Shown: positions 1 to 10,971 of the stretch, piece after piece
Position numbering within the stretch: position 1 is the first letter of the stretch
Layout of the letters: each line of letters starts with the position of its first letter
Source of the DNA: Aedes albopictus
Lineage: Eukaryota; Arthropoda; Insecta; Diptera; Culicidae
Length of the DNA: 64,000 bases
Assembly (NCBI RefSeq): GCF_035046485.1
Contig: NC_085138.1
Location: 430,205,265 to 430,269,264 of the forward strand
Direction: 5' to 3'
Position numbers and translations under genes: made by a program
Notes under the pieces: generated by a model
Told to the model about the DNA's origin: nothing
Databases searched by the model: none
Seen by the model: only the letters and a program-made list of their open reading frames with translations

Positions 1-181
1 ATCGCATGATAGTAGAGGCGGCTCAAGAAAGGAATAAAGGATGTGTGAATTGTAGAGACGAATATTGTAAAACGTATACAATGCGACAAAACTTCAGTGT
101 ACTGGTCAGTGATCATATATCCAAGAACACAGTTTAAAATGCTCCGAAATTGAAGTACCTACTTATAGAGCTGTGTCTATA
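1..181. other. unassigned AT-rich DNA
   Basis: I see no open frame with family similarity and no repeat structure here. It lies directly upstream of a SINE remnant. Confidence 0.4.
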
Positions 182-300
182 CATGATCCAAGCTGAGGGT
201 GACGGATTCGATTCCCGGTTGGTTCAGAAACTTTCCGTGAAGAAAATTACTATGACTTCCTTGGCCATAGAGTATCCTCGTGCCTATGTGACATACACAT
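182..300 (+). mobile_element. Feilai-type SINE fragment
   Basis: Internal part of a tRNA-derived SINE. It holds the Pol III B-box-like GATTCGATTCC after GCTGAGGGTGACG, then a body that matches the fuller copies at 40778-41066 and 41873-42155 (GACTTCCTTGG, ATAGAGTATC). The 5' A-box part and the 3' AAGAAG tail are missing, so this is a truncated, inactive copy. It stops where the foldback element at 302 begins. Confidence 0.7.
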
Positions 301-301
301 T

Positions 302-957
302 AGAGTGGGTTAACGTTGTATGGAGAAACTTTAAATTTGTTCGTATCAACCCGGAACAAAGCTTTTTTAATTCCTTTTAGCGTCCAAAACAACTGTGCAA
401 AATTTGGAAGAGATTGGTTGCGTCCCCGTGTTCCGCATTGCGATTGAAATTTATATGGAAGTTAATAAGGGAAAACGTACTTTTTTGCATTTTACTCATA
501 AGTTGAATTATTTTGTCTAATACCATGTAACTAACGACGTTAAAGTGTAGCCTAGGATATGCCGAAAAACTTTACCGAAAGCCGCAGAGTGATTTGACGC
601 TTGTAAAAAAGGTAATTCGCCTGGTAACTTAGGCCGAAAATTGATATTTTATTATTGATGTTATTTCTTCATATGTTAAATGTTGAGCACCACTGGGCAA
701 TCTGTACGTTATAACTTTTTTCACATGTTTCGGATTACTGTGCGGTCTTCGGCAAAGTTTTTCGGCATACCCTAGGCTAAACTTCAAATATTTCAATTTA
801 TGAGAAAAATGCAAAAAAGCACGTTTTCCCATACAAATTTCAACGTAATTCGGAATACGGGGAAGCAACCAATCTCTCCCAAATTTTGCACAGCTGCTGG
901 ACGCTAAAATGAATCGAAAAAGCTTTGTTCCGAAAAATCGACTTTGTTGACCCAGTC
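302..957. mobile_element. large foldback (long inverted repeat) element
   Basis: Two arms of about 310 bp face each other around a centre near 635-640. The left end reads TAGAGTGGGTTAAC and the right end GTTGACCCAGTCTA. Paired landmarks include CGGAACAAAGC at 351 with GCTTTGTTCCG near 922, and AGCCTAGG near 550 with CCTAGGCT near 770. TA flanks both ends, so the target was probably TA. There is no coding capacity. Half a relative lies at 8019 and a full relative at 47052. Confidence 0.7.
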
Positions 958-1194
958 TAATACACTAGACCTGTGCGCCGATTATATTTTGCTCGGCGGC
1001 GGCGTGAGGGCCATTTTGACCATAATTTCAACATTGGCAAAGCGAAGAAGTTGTTATTACGTTCTAGTATTTGTAGTCCGAGTCTGAGTCTTAAACTAAA
1101 GTTATTTTTATTGCACTCCTGTAGAGTTTTGTTTTTTTTGTTATGTTTTCTCAGAATCTTCAGTAGCTATCAAACTTGATAATAAAGTCACGCT
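958..1194. other. GC-rich patch with distant inverted match
   Basis: The 17 bp at 964-980 are an exact reverse complement of 6344-6360, and both lie next to CGGCGG-rich sequence. This could mark the two ends of an old element later filled by the satellite and other insertions. No gene is visible. Confidence 0.35.
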
Positions 1195-3282
1195 GTTTAC
1201 ACTAAGGAATCCCCGAATGATTTCAGGGAGGAATATCAGTAGGAATTCTAGGAAGAGCCTGAAAGAAACTCCTGAAGAAATCCATGGACTAATCTCTGCA
1301 AGAACTGCTGTATGAAACCATAGAGAAACTTCTGCTGGAATCTCTGGCGGTTCAAGAATCTCTTTTAGAGATCTCAGCAGAAAATTCTGAAGAAATCCCT
1401 GATTGCAACTTTCGAGGAAATTCAGAAGGAAATCCAGGACGAATCTTGCCAAGAAATTCCGGGAGGACTCTCCAAATGAATTCAAGCAGGAATCCCAAGG
1501 AAAATACAGCATGAATTTCCAAAGGAGTTCCAGGAGGAATCCCCGACAGAATTCTAGCGTGAATTTCAAAAGAATTTCGAGAAGGAATTACCAAAGATTT
1601 TTAAGGAGGAATCAACGTAACACATAAAGAAGGAAATTCTCAAGAAATTCCAGCAGAAATCTCTGAGAGAATACTGAGAGAAATTTCCGAAAGAATTCCA
1701 TGAGGAATCCTCGAAGGGATTTCAGGAGGAATCTCATAAGATATTCCAGCAGGAAACTCCGAAAGAATTCTAGGAAGAATCCCCACAGGAATGCTAAGAC
1801 GAATCCCCGAAGGAATTCTAGGAGGAATCTCCGAAGAAATTCAAAGAGAAATCACCATAGGAATTTCAAGATGGAATCCCGCAGGAAATCCAGAAGGAAT
1901 CACCGACAAAATATCAGGAAAAATCTCCGAAGGAATTTCAGGAAGAATCCTTAAAGGAAGAACTCCTCAAAAGAAACCCCCGAAGGAATTCTAAAAGGAA
2001 TCTCCGAAATTACTCTAGGGGGAATCTCCGCAGGAATTCCAAGAGAAATCCCCAACAGAATTCCAGGAGAAATTCTCGAAAGAAATCTAGGAAGAATCAC
2101 CGGAGGAGGAACCCCCGAATGAATTTTAGGATGAATCCGCGAGAGAAGTCTAAAAAGAATCGCCGAAGAAGTTACAGGAGAAATCCCTGCAGAAATCCCA
2201 GAGGTGACCTTCGAAAGAGTTCCGGGAGAAATCTACGAAGGAATTATAAGCGGATTCCTCAAAGAGGAATCCCCGAAAGAATTCTAAGACGAATCTCACA
2301 AAGGAAGTGGAGGAGGAATCTCCAAATAAATTTAAGACGGAATCCTCGAAGGAACTCTAGGAAGAACCTTGGAATACCAGGAGAAATTCCCAAAGGTATT
2401 CTAGGAGAAATAACCGAAGAAATTCAAGAAGGAAATCCCGAAGGAATTGTAGGAGGAGCGATTCCATGAGGATTTTTTGAAAAGACGAAAGGAAATCTCC
2501 AAAGGAAATCTATGAGGAATCGCCAAAGGAATTCCAGAAGAAACCCCCGAAGGAAATTCAAGAGGAATCCCCGAAAAAATCCCAGGAGGATTTGATGAAG
2601 CAAGTCCAGGAGGAATCCCCAAAGAATTTCCAGATTTTTTTGAGGAGTTCGAGAAGAAATCCTCAAAGTATTTTTAGGAGGAACCATCGAAAATATCCAG
2701 GAGGAATCCTCGTAGGAATTCCAAGAGAAATCCTTGAAATAATTCCAGGAAGAGTTCCCGCTGCAATTGTAAGAGTAAACCCCGAAAGAATTCCACGAGA
2801 AATCTCCGAAAAAAAAACGAAGGGGAATTTCCGTAGAAATTTCAGGAGGAATCCCCGACGGAATATCAGTAGGAATCCCCAAATAAATTTCAGGAGAAAT
2901 CCCCGAAGAAACTCTAGAAGGAATCCCCGAAGGAATTTAAGGAGGAATATTCGAATTAATTCCAGGAGGAATCCCCGAAGGAAGTCCAGGATAAATCCCT
3001 GAAGGAGGTCCAGTAGGAATATCCTACGGGATTCCAGGAAGAATTCCTGAAGATATTCCTGGAGAAATCCCCAAAGAAATGAAAGGAGAAATCTCTACAG
3101 GAATCCCAGGGGGAACCCTAGAAGGAATTCTGGAAGGAATCTCCGAAAAATTTCCAAGCAGAATACTCGAAGGATTTTCAAGAGGAATTCCCATAGGAAA
3201 TCCAGGAAACATCTCCGAAGGAATTCTAGGAGAAATCACTGAAGCAATTCCAGAAGGAAATCCCAAAGGAACCATTCTCAAC
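1195..3282. repeat. degenerate 24-bp satellite, block 1
   Basis: A long run built from two related 12-mers, roughly AGGAGGAATCCC and CGAAGGAATTCC, giving a 24-bp period. Because 24 is a multiple of three, the array leaves open frames on both strands that read as Arg/Asn/Pro-rich or Ile/Pro-rich peptides. They are by-products of the repeat, not genes. Copies are diverged at nearly every unit, so the array is old or homogenises poorly. The same repeat resumes at 3703, 4159, 4920 and 5829. Confidence 0.85.
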
Positions 3283-3702
3283 TGAACAGTTCCTCAGAAA
3301 GAACTAGTTGCAATTTCAATTTTTTATGGTGCAATTTTATTTTTCTATGGAGCAATATTCAATTTTCTATGGGTACAATTTTGATTTTTTATGGAGCATT
3401 TTCATTTTTCTATGGAGCATTTGTATTTTATTATAGATCATTTCAGTATTATTTATTGGTGCAAAAGTTCACTTTTAATGAGAAAATTTTATGTTTTACC
3501 GGTACATTTTTTCTAAAGTATGGAACGTTTTCAATAATTTATGGGTAACATTGCACATTTTCATGGAACATATGTTCATTCTTTATGGAGCGCTTTTTGA
3601 TATTCTATGGAGCGTTTGCAATTTGTTATGGTTGCAATAACCTTTTGCCCCTTAGAACTAGTTCTTCGGAACCGTTCGCGAACGGTTCGCCCATCCCTAG
3701 AC
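3283..3702. mobile_element. AT-rich nonautonomous element, hAT-like right end
   Basis: This segment interrupts the satellite. Its interior is a run of diverged units around TTTTATGGAGCATTTTCA. The right side ends GAACGGTTCGCCCATCCCTA, containing an inverted GAAC/GTTC pair (CCGTTCGCGAACGG). The left side carries a partial counterpart (GAACAGTTCCTCAGAA, then GAACTAGTT). The family resemblance to hAT MITEs rests on the terminal motif alone, and I could not define a clean target duplication. Confidence 0.5.
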
Positions 3703-4044
3703 GGAATATTAGAAAGAATTCCCGAAAGAATTTCAGGAGGAATTCTCGATGGAAGTCTAGGAGGAAACCCCGCAAGAAAATCTAGGAAGAATCTCCAGAG
3801 GAATTCCAAGAGGAATTCCCAAAAAAATTCCAGGAGAAATCCTCGAATGAAGTCCAGGTGCAGCTCTGAAGGTAGTCTAGGAGAAATTCCCGAAGAAATT
3901 ACAGAAGAAATTTTCAGCGGATCTTTCCGGGTAGGGGAAAGGATTTACAGGAGGTATTGTCTCGAGAATTCCAGAAGGAAATCCTTGAGGAATTCTTGTA
4001 GAAACTTCATGAAAGATCCCTCAAGAATATCCTGGAGATATGCC
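3703..4044. repeat. degenerate 24-bp satellite, block 2
   Basis: Same GGAATTCC/GAAGAAATC-type unit as block 1, continuing straight after the AT-rich insertion. Open frames here are again repeat artefacts. Confidence 0.8.
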
Positions 4045-4158
4045 TGATTATAATCCTAAGGGAACATTACATTCATTAGAGTACAAAAAGTGCAGTGCTT
4101 CTGTACACCCTATAATTGAATAATCTTTAATAAAGTTGAATTGAATTGAATTGAATTA
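4045..4158 (+). mobile_element. 3' end of a non-LTR element with TTGAA tail
   Basis: A unique stretch with AATAAAGTTGAATTG and a short tandem tail of TTGAA units (about 4128-4155) sits within the satellite. Short-unit tails of this kind mark 3' ends of some LINEs and SINEs. No coding sequence remains, so the family cannot be named. Confidence 0.5.
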
Positions 4159-4472
4159 TTGAAGGAACTCCTACAAGATTCCCTGAAGGAGCTCCTGTAG
4201 GAATTCCTGAATGAGCTTCTGAAGAAATCTCTGATGTAATTCCTGAAAGCATCCGTGAGTCTTCCTGAAAAGATCTCAATCTCAATCTACAATCTAAAAG
4301 AACCCCAGGAGCGATCCATGGAAGAACTTCTGAAAGAATTCCTAAAGGAACTTCTCAAACAATCCCCTAAGGATATCCTGAAGAAATCTTAGAAGGAACT
4401 CTTATATAGGAATCACTGAATAAACTTCTGGGGTAATCCGTGAGTTCTTCTGGTAATATCCTTGGATCTTCT
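4159..4472. repeat. degenerate 24-bp satellite, block 3
   Basis: Units of the form GAAGGAACTCCT and GAAGAAATCTCT continue the array, here richer in CCTGAA than block 1. Confidence 0.75.
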
Positions 4473-4478
4473 TATAAG

Positions 4479-4912
4479 CACAGAGAACAGACATTTAAGC
4501 ACGACAAAAATACGTCGAAATCGTGTGTAAAGGATTTAAGGGTCGATTTCTTCACCTCGGCTTAACCGGTAAGCCAGGCTTACCCATACAGTTAAACCTG
4601 GCTTAACGCTTAAGCCAGGGTGAAGAAATCGCCCCTAAGTGTACCTCAACGCTATTAACGGAGATTGCCCCACTTATAAAGTCGATTTGACCCCACGATG
4701 ACAGTGTTCATCGTTAAAATACACTAGCCCACAAAACGACACGAGCGCTCAAACGCCAGAAACGGTGAGCACTGGAAACAAAAACGACAACACGACCGTG
4801 TTATTGATGGGCTGCTAGCGCCATGCAACGGGAGCATAACCACATACTCTGATATGACCGTTACAAAGTTTTACACAAGGCAGAAAGCAAAGATAGACGT
4901 CTGTTCTCTGTG
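4479..4912. mobile_element. 434-bp MITE with CACAGAGAACAGAC ends
   Basis: Perfect 14-bp terminal inverted repeats at 4479-4492 and 4899-4912, with TATAAG at 4473-4478 and again at 4914-4919 (one extra G before the right copy). There is no coding capacity. It interrupts the satellite and contains a smaller element at 4540-4635. The near 6-bp duplication does not settle the superfamily. Confidence 0.75.
4540..4635. mobile_element. 96-bp MITE nested in the 434-bp MITE
   Basis: Ends GGGTCGATTTCTTCACC and its complement match at 16 of 17 bases. TAA flanks both sides (4537-4539, 4636-4638), as for PIF/Harbinger-type targets. The interior is itself palindromic around CTTAACC/GGTAAGCC, so the whole element folds into one hairpin. 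Confidence 0.8.
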
Positions 4913-4919
4913 GTATAAG

Positions 4920-5204
4920 ATTCTCAGAAGGAACTTCTGTAATGATTTCAGAGAGAACTTGGGAGACCCTTTAGCGAACTCCTGGAGAGGTCACCGAAGG
5001 AACTTCTGGGGCAATCCTTGAAGAACTCCTGAAAGAATCTGTGCAAATTTTTCTTGAGGCATCCCGAAGTAATTCCAAGAGAAACCCCGAAGGAATTTCA
5101 GGAGGGATTCTTGAACAAATTCCAGGAATTTCTGATGGATCTCCTGGAGGAATCTCTAAGGAAACTCCTATACTAGATCCTAGAGAAACTCCTTTAGAAA
5201 TTCC
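4920..5204. repeat. degenerate 24-bp satellite, block 4
   Basis: The array resumes after the MITE with the same GAAGGAACTTCTG/AATTCCAGG units and runs to the TTAA at 5205. Confidence 0.75.
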
Positions 5205-5208
5205 TTAA

Positions 5209-5824
5209 CCCTCTAATACCCAAATTTTTGATTTTGATCTAAATATCATTTTTCGTCATCTAAAATCGATTTAAACATGTTTTGGAAGATGATTCTTTTT
5301 AGTTCTCGATTTCGTGAATTTCAGTTTTTGATTTTTCTTATTTTTTTTTTTGAACATCCCCACACTTTTATATTTTCCCTGGAAGCCAATTTGGGAAACG
5401 GATTTTTTGAGATGAAAACATTTTGAGATTTTATGATTATTGTTGAATTATTATTAATTTAAATTTTTTCACAGAAAATTTTATTTTCCGTGTAATTTTA
5501 AGGAAAATAGTTTTAGAGTGTATTCGATTCCCTTAAACTATTAAACAAGGATAGAATGATTTGGGAAAAATTTAAAACATGTTAATTGTAGCGATTCAAT
5601 ACAAAATAAACAATGACTTCTAAAAGGTGACTAAAACATCAATTTATCAATGATTTTTAAAAAATGTAAATACACTTTAAAATACACCAAAAACCGTTCT
5701 GAGATATACAGAATAGTCCCAAAAATCAGCCAAAAAAATAAAAAAATTTCATTTACCACGAAACAAAAATTACAAAAATGCTCAAACTATACCCCGTCTA
5801 AAGGCGGGATTGGGTATTAGAGGG
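5209..5824. mobile_element. TTAA-target MITE, copy 1 (piggyBac-type)
   Basis: Begins CCCTCTAATACCCAA, ends TTGGGTATTAGAGGG, and is flanked by TTAA at 5205-5208 and 5825-5828. TTAA targets with CCCT-starting ends are the hallmark of piggyBac-type elements. The 616-bp interior is AT-rich without a transposase. A 518-bp copy at 62171-62688 shares both ends and much of the interior. Confidence 0.9.
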
Positions 5825-5828
5825 TTAA

Positions 5829-6130
5829 GGAACTTCTGCAGGAATCCATGAAGGAACTCTCAGACTAATCTCTGAAGGACCTCCTATGAGAATCCCTGAA
5901 GGACCTTCTGGGAGAATCTCTGATGTATCTCTAGTAGGCATCCCTCAGTTTTCCTGAAATAATTTTTGAAGGTATTCCTGTCGAGATCTTCTTGAGATCT
6001 TCTGAAAAAAAAAATCATCCTGGAGGCATCCCTGAAGATCTTTCTGAAGGAATCCCAGGCTGATCTCCAGGAGGCATCACTAAATCCTTCTGGAAGATTA
6101 TCTGAAGAAATTTCTGGAGAGATGAGAATG
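5829..6130. repeat. degenerate 24-bp satellite, block 5
   Basis: Last block of the array, with the same units. It fades into unique AT-rich sequence near 6130. Confidence 0.75.
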
Positions 6131-8018
6131 TGTGTTTTAAGAAATGAGAAATCAACTATTGTAATTAAACTATTATGATAGTGATCGTGAGATTTTATCT
6201 CAACTTTATATAAATTTAATTTTATTCATGCACTGATCACCGACCGGCGCGAAAAATGAAAATCGGCGGCGTGACAAACAGCGGTGTATGGCGCGCCGCC
6301 GATACCTCAGTCGGCGTCGGCGTGGGACAAAAAGTGTCGGCGGCGGCGCACAGGTCTAGTCTACGCAGCAGCTCCCTCACGACTTCGGTATGCGTGTGCG
6401 ACCCCTACGCTATTCGGCAAACTTTTAGACAAAACCACAAGGCAAAAGTCGTCCATGCATCGTTTCTTGATTGCACGCTTCTAAGCTGAGAAAATAGCAA
6501 GTGAGTGTAACTCTTTGTGAGTGTTTTCATCCTTGCTCAACAGAAGATACCAACTACCGGCAATCAAAAGTTCCCAGCAACGAAGAATAATTTAGTTAAC
6601 GTCAGATGCAGTCAACCCGCAAGAAACGTTTATGGGAAACTGAAACGAATCCGCTCGTTCCGAACTATACTAAAGGGAAAAGAGACACTTCACTGAGCGA
6701 CGACACACATCTGTGCCCTTTTGCATCAAGAAGTAGATATCAGCGCACTTGTCACTGTACTGCAAGAAGTCCTACCAACTGTAACCAGAGCAGCAGCCAA
6801 CAAGTCAAACGTCTGTTGAATGCTCCGCTCGCTCATCTCTTCTGTCGCTTGGAGATACGACGACAGACGGTGCTTCCTGATGGCTCCGGATTTTGCTACT
6901 TCTCCCTCTGAAGCAACTTCCCCGACCGGCGACGTCCGACAGACACATACATGACTCACACTTGAGGAGGACTAATAAAAATAAAATTATTGCTGTAAAT
7001 ACAAAAGACGATCCCTTCTCCCTGCAAGTCGTGGTTTGCTCCTCAGCCTCCGCCTACGATGGACCACATTTTCACGAAGGGGGTTTCCTCTCTGGATCTG
7101 AGGGGGAGAAAGAAGCGAAGGAGCTTCACGAGGAAAACATTCTATGATCCATGAAACTGGCTTTTCTTGCTGGCTACACAAGCTGCTTGCCTTGCGTTGT
7201 GGGTGATTGGTTTTTGGTGAAGGTGTGGGAAGTTTAATTTTCCTCCTAGATGCCCAAGGGAGAATATTCGGAAGAAGGGAATGACATCGCATTTATACCT
7301 TGCCGAAGGGGAACGACACTTGAGTTTAATTAGTGACTTTCGTTGAAGTTTTTGGGGAGAAGGTATGAGCGAGCGCATACGTACGCTAGATGGTTACTGA
7401 TGAGGCGTTGAAAATCTGATGCTTAACTTCGATGGAGCGCAATGATAAATCAATGTGGTTTTGTCAATGATCATTAATGATGAGGCTGGATTTGTGTGTT
7501 CGTTCGTTGGAGAGTTCAGCATGAATGAAATCTAACGTGCGTATGTTAATGGAGGAAATGCATATATGGCTTTATTAGAATATGTCCCCTTTTCGGAAAA
7601 CGTACATGCTCTAGCTTGATACCCCCATCAATCCCGAATGCCGCTTGATGCTCTAATTTAGATTGTTTTTTACGTGAAATTCGATCCACTACCAGCATGC
7701 TTGCTATGCTGTAATTTTATTGCTTCTGAATGCACATCATGTTGGAAGCGGAATCTAATTGACGCTTGTTTATTTAATGCTTTGCTTAAGTTAATAAATT
7801 TCGTTAATGTCTTTTTACGTCGCTCGGAGTCGGAACAACATGTAAGAGGCAATTATCATTTCACCAATTCAATCTTTCTAAACAAATATTCAAAGTAAAT
7901 TTCTTACAAAACCATTTTTCTAACTTTAGAGAGCACAAATCTGTGATATCAATCGCCTTTCTGTGTCTAAATATTGAAAAAATTAATTGAAAAAAAAAAA
8001 TGGCAATGTATGAAAACT
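6131..8018. other. unassigned DNA
   Basis: 6240-6360 is GC-rich (CGGCGGCG) and contains the 17-bp inverted match to 964-980. About 6490-7000 is less AT-rich, with an AATAAAAATAAA run near 6974 that could be a poly(A) signal of a decayed transcript or a solo LTR, but no boundaries are definable. The open frames here (for example 6606-6911) resemble nothing I know. 7400-8018 looks like ordinary intergenic sequence. Confidence 0.35.
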
Positions 8019-8320
8019 AGCGTGGGTCATCGGAACCGATTTCTCAGATCAAAGCTTTTTTGGTTTCGTTTCGGGTCCTGAGTATCTGTGCAAAATTTGA
8101 GTACGATCGGTTGCGTCTACACTTTGCGCATTGCAATTGAAGTTTGTATGGAATCTTGTATGGGAAAACATTTTTTTTTTGCGTTTTCGTCATAAGTTGA
8201 AATAGTTTATCTGAAACTTTTTAACCGATGATGTAAAGTGGTAGCCTAGGATGTTCTGAAAAACTTTGTCGAAGACCACAAAGCGATCCGATGCTTGTAA
8301 AGTTATGCCGTTTTTCTTGT
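8019..8320. mobile_element. single arm of the TAGnnTGGG foldback family
   Basis: Begins near TAGCGTGGGTCATCGGAACC and runs colinear with one arm of 302-957: CTGTGCAAAATTTG, GGTTGCGTC, TATGGGAAAACAT, AGCCTAGGATGTTC. The second arm is missing and the sequence meets the next palindrome at 8323. It is a truncated, non-coding copy. Confidence 0.65.
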
Positions 8321-8322
8321 TT

Positions 8323-8448
8323 AACCTGGGTTGGAACTGGATTGGCGGAAAATGTGTAAACAAACAACGTCAAACAAACTTTAGTACAAGCGAAACCGAA
8401 GTCGGGTTGAGGTTGAAACTGTGATCTGATCCAGTTCCAACCCAGGTT
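8323..8448. mobile_element. 126-bp MITE with 20-bp perfect terminal repeats
   Basis: AACCTGGGTTGGAACTGGAT at 8323-8342 is exactly complementary to 8429-8448. The 86-bp interior is unique. No target duplication is clear, perhaps because it sits against the foldback arm. Confidence 0.75.
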
Positions 8449-8470
8449 CCCAAATAATCGATTAATAAAT

Positions 8471-8691
8471 ACCGTGGGGTGCCCTAATTTCGCGCGGGTC
8501 CAAATTTCGCTCACTGATAATATTTAGAGAACATAATCATAGAACTAATTGTTGCATTGTCCAAATTTCACTTTAGATAGTATAGTTACAGTAATATTGG
8601 GACAATTGCACAATTGTTTTTATGATTATGATGTCTAAATATGATCAGTGAGCGAAATTTGGACCCGCGCGAAATTAGGGCACCCCACGGT
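8471..8691. mobile_element. 221-bp near-perfect palindromic MITE
   Basis: Perfect 48-bp arms (8471-8518 and 8644-8691) start ACCGTGGGGTGCCCTAATTT. Complementarity continues inward with few mismatches, so almost the whole element is one hairpin. There is no coding capacity. ATCGATT occurs on both sides, but not directly adjacent to the ends. Confidence 0.85.
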
Positions 8692-9486
8692 TATCGATTT
8701 ACAATATACGCAAACAAAATAATATTTTATTAGATGACATCTAGGAATACATCTATGGTAGAATTTGAATGCTCCCTCATTATAGAGACACCGAATGTTC
8801 AACATCAAAATTTTAATTTTTCATCCTAACTTATATTTTGCCCTGGTGATTGCTATTTTCCTTTGACAATGGCTTTTAATATCATCATTCTTGATGCCCA
8901 TGCTGACATCGGGTTAAAGCTCCTCAATTCAATCGTATAATTTGTTCTAGACGCATCTGGAAGGGAGTTTACTCTTCTATACAGAAATGGCTTGTTTGTA
9001 TTTATATGGAGCAAAACTCGATAAAAAAGTGAGAAAAGTTAACTTTACCTCGAGCTTTACCTATGCTGCGCCTTTACGGAGTCGTACTTTTGTCATATTG
9101 TTGTTGTTCGAAATGCTGTTACTATTCCTAGTCATACTACACAGGACTTTACCGAGAGATCATTTAATCATTGATCGTGTTTCTTGGAAGTTCGGAAAAT
9201 CGATCGTTGCAGTTACCCTATGGAAGGTACTGAACGGTATGGTATTTGCATGTCGCAATTTGGATCGGATATGTGGTTTTCAGACTCGTAGAGCTCGATA
9301 ACGCGTTAAATGGTTTACATATCTTTCACGGCGATGCCTGCACTAAAAGTGTTTGATAAAAATAAGAATAGAAAATCGGCCAGAGAAGTATACAAGAAAA
9401 CCCTGACCACTTTAAACCTTTTTTATATTTTTTTTCATAGGACTGCATGTAAAAACGTGGGTACGATGTTGGCCAGGACAACTACT
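8692..9486. other. unassigned DNA
   Basis: AT-rich sequence without repeats. An open frame at 8987-9301 has a hydrophobic middle, but it has no recognisable family and no supporting signals. Confidence 0.35.
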
Positions 9487-9874
9487 CCCAAGTAACAATC
9501 TTAATTCTATTTGGTTTTATTTGTTTTTATGATAGTTTTATCGGAACATTGCATATTCTAGTTGATCTTATCGGAGTCTCAGCTGAGCACAACTATTCTT
9601 CGTCAATATGTGGTTTTAAAAACACCTCCAAGAATACTTGAGGTTCAGTTCATAAAACCATAAACACAACAAGAACTGTTGAACTTATTTTCAGTTTTAT
9701 AAGGTTCTTGTAGTTATCTTCAATCATCCGTTCTTGATCAAGAGTAACTGTTCTCGCATAAGAACAGTTTGGTACATGAAAAATACAAGAAAAAACTCAA
9801 GCATCAGATTTTGATTCTCATCGTTCCATTATTGCTGCCAATCAAGAACACCTACTCGGAAACCCAACCGCAAC

Positions 9875-10039
9875 GCGGTGCAGTGCCAAGTTCCTCCGGT
9901 TGCAGCATTCGAAATGAGGTGGGTATGGTCATCTAGGACATCGTTTCCCGTGCAATCGGGGTTCCAATCATCGATCTTCAAAATCAACAACTACTTACCT
10001 GTTGGAAGTGCTGACCGGAGGAATGAGGCACTGCACCGC
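9875..10039. repeat. inverted-repeat segment, 165 bp
   Basis: GCGGTGCAGTGCC at 9875 pairs with GGCACTGCACCGC ending at 10039. Pairing continues inward through TTCCTCCGGT/ACCGGAGGAA with a small bulge. It may be a MITE nested in the 9487-10971 element. Confidence 0.55.
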
Positions 10040-10163
10040 ATCAAGGCCGGTTATTCATCGGACGAGATTCACAAAATCCACCGCGGTGCGATAATTTATT
10101 GTTTGTTTACAATTTGGTGTACATGTTTTATGACGTTCTTGGCGGAGTTTGCATAAACCTATA

Positions 10164-10360
10164 TCAAGAACGTTATAAACCTGAGTACTCTTGAGTAATA
10201 CTTCTTACCCTTGCATAAGATGAAATAAATTTAAGGCGTTCTGGATGGAGGCCAACCAGGCTGCATTGAGAACGTTATAAATCCTAGTATTCTTGAATTA
10301 TGCTTTTAGCTCTGGCATGAGTTGAAAGAAATTTAAGACGATCTTATGGTGATGTTGATT
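10164..10360. repeat. diverged tandem duplication, about 100 bp units
   Basis: Two consecutive units share GAACGTTATAAA, then a TTCTTGA-type block, then GAAATTTAAGRCG in the same order and spacing. They are non-coding and diverged by many substitutions. Confidence 0.55.
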
Positions 10361-10971
10361 AAAACCATCGATGATGGACCGACCACCGGCCTAGATTTCA
10401 ATGGAAGCCATGTTGAGAAAACTCATGAGCAATGTTCGCATGACCAGGAATAATATTTTTAAATATTTTATTAGTGCGTTATAATGGAAGCGCGTTGCAA
10501 TTTTTGGAAGTATCTTGCAACATTTATACGATGAATTTCGCTTGGCATTTGGCATCCTTGTTACACCACGGAAATATTTCCAATTTGTGTAATAAATTAA
10601 TCCCGATTACAATAATGTGTCATTTTCATTGTGTTTTTAATTTCAATTTAATTCACCAAACTTTTCTGTCGACATAAAAGCTGCATCAGCAACAACACTG
10701 ACAAATTTATTATCGTTTTATCGTGCACTTGAAGAATTCTACAAGGAGAGAGCAATTCGCCTTGAGGACAACTTGGGAAGTACAACAAGTTTTAAGAAAA
10801 AATTAAAAACAACTCTTCAAGAGCATCTTAGGATGGGCCTCTTTGGTCTTATGGCGGGTTTGTGGTTGAGTTGATGCCGTGTTGCAGAACAATTTGGTTT
10901 ATGCATGGTTTTAAAGAACAGGTGTTGAAGAATACTTCAAAAGCATTATAAAATTAATTTTGTTACTTGGG

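Larger units (their letters stand above)
9487..10971. mobile_element. 1.5-kb element with CCCAAGTAACAA terminal repeats
   Basis: Perfect 12-bp inverted ends, CCCAAGTAACAA at 9487-9498 and TTGTTACTTGGG at 10960-10971. The same ends occur at 15657 and 25047. The interior has no transposase frame. It contains an inverted-repeat segment at 9875-10039 and a diverged tandem duplication at about 10164-10360. No target duplication was found. Confidence 0.55.

Noticed and set aside
1403..3281. Arg/Asn/Pro-rich and Ile/Pro-rich open frames on both strands
   Set aside because: They follow from the 24-bp satellite period and change frame with unit indels; no start context or conservation signal.
6606..6911. 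101-codon frame in a GC-richer patch
   Set aside because: Could be an exon or LTR piece, but no splice or family evidence.
8987..9301. 104-codon frame with a hydrophobic stretch
   Set aside because: No family resemblance, ordinary length for chance ORFs in this window, no gene signals.
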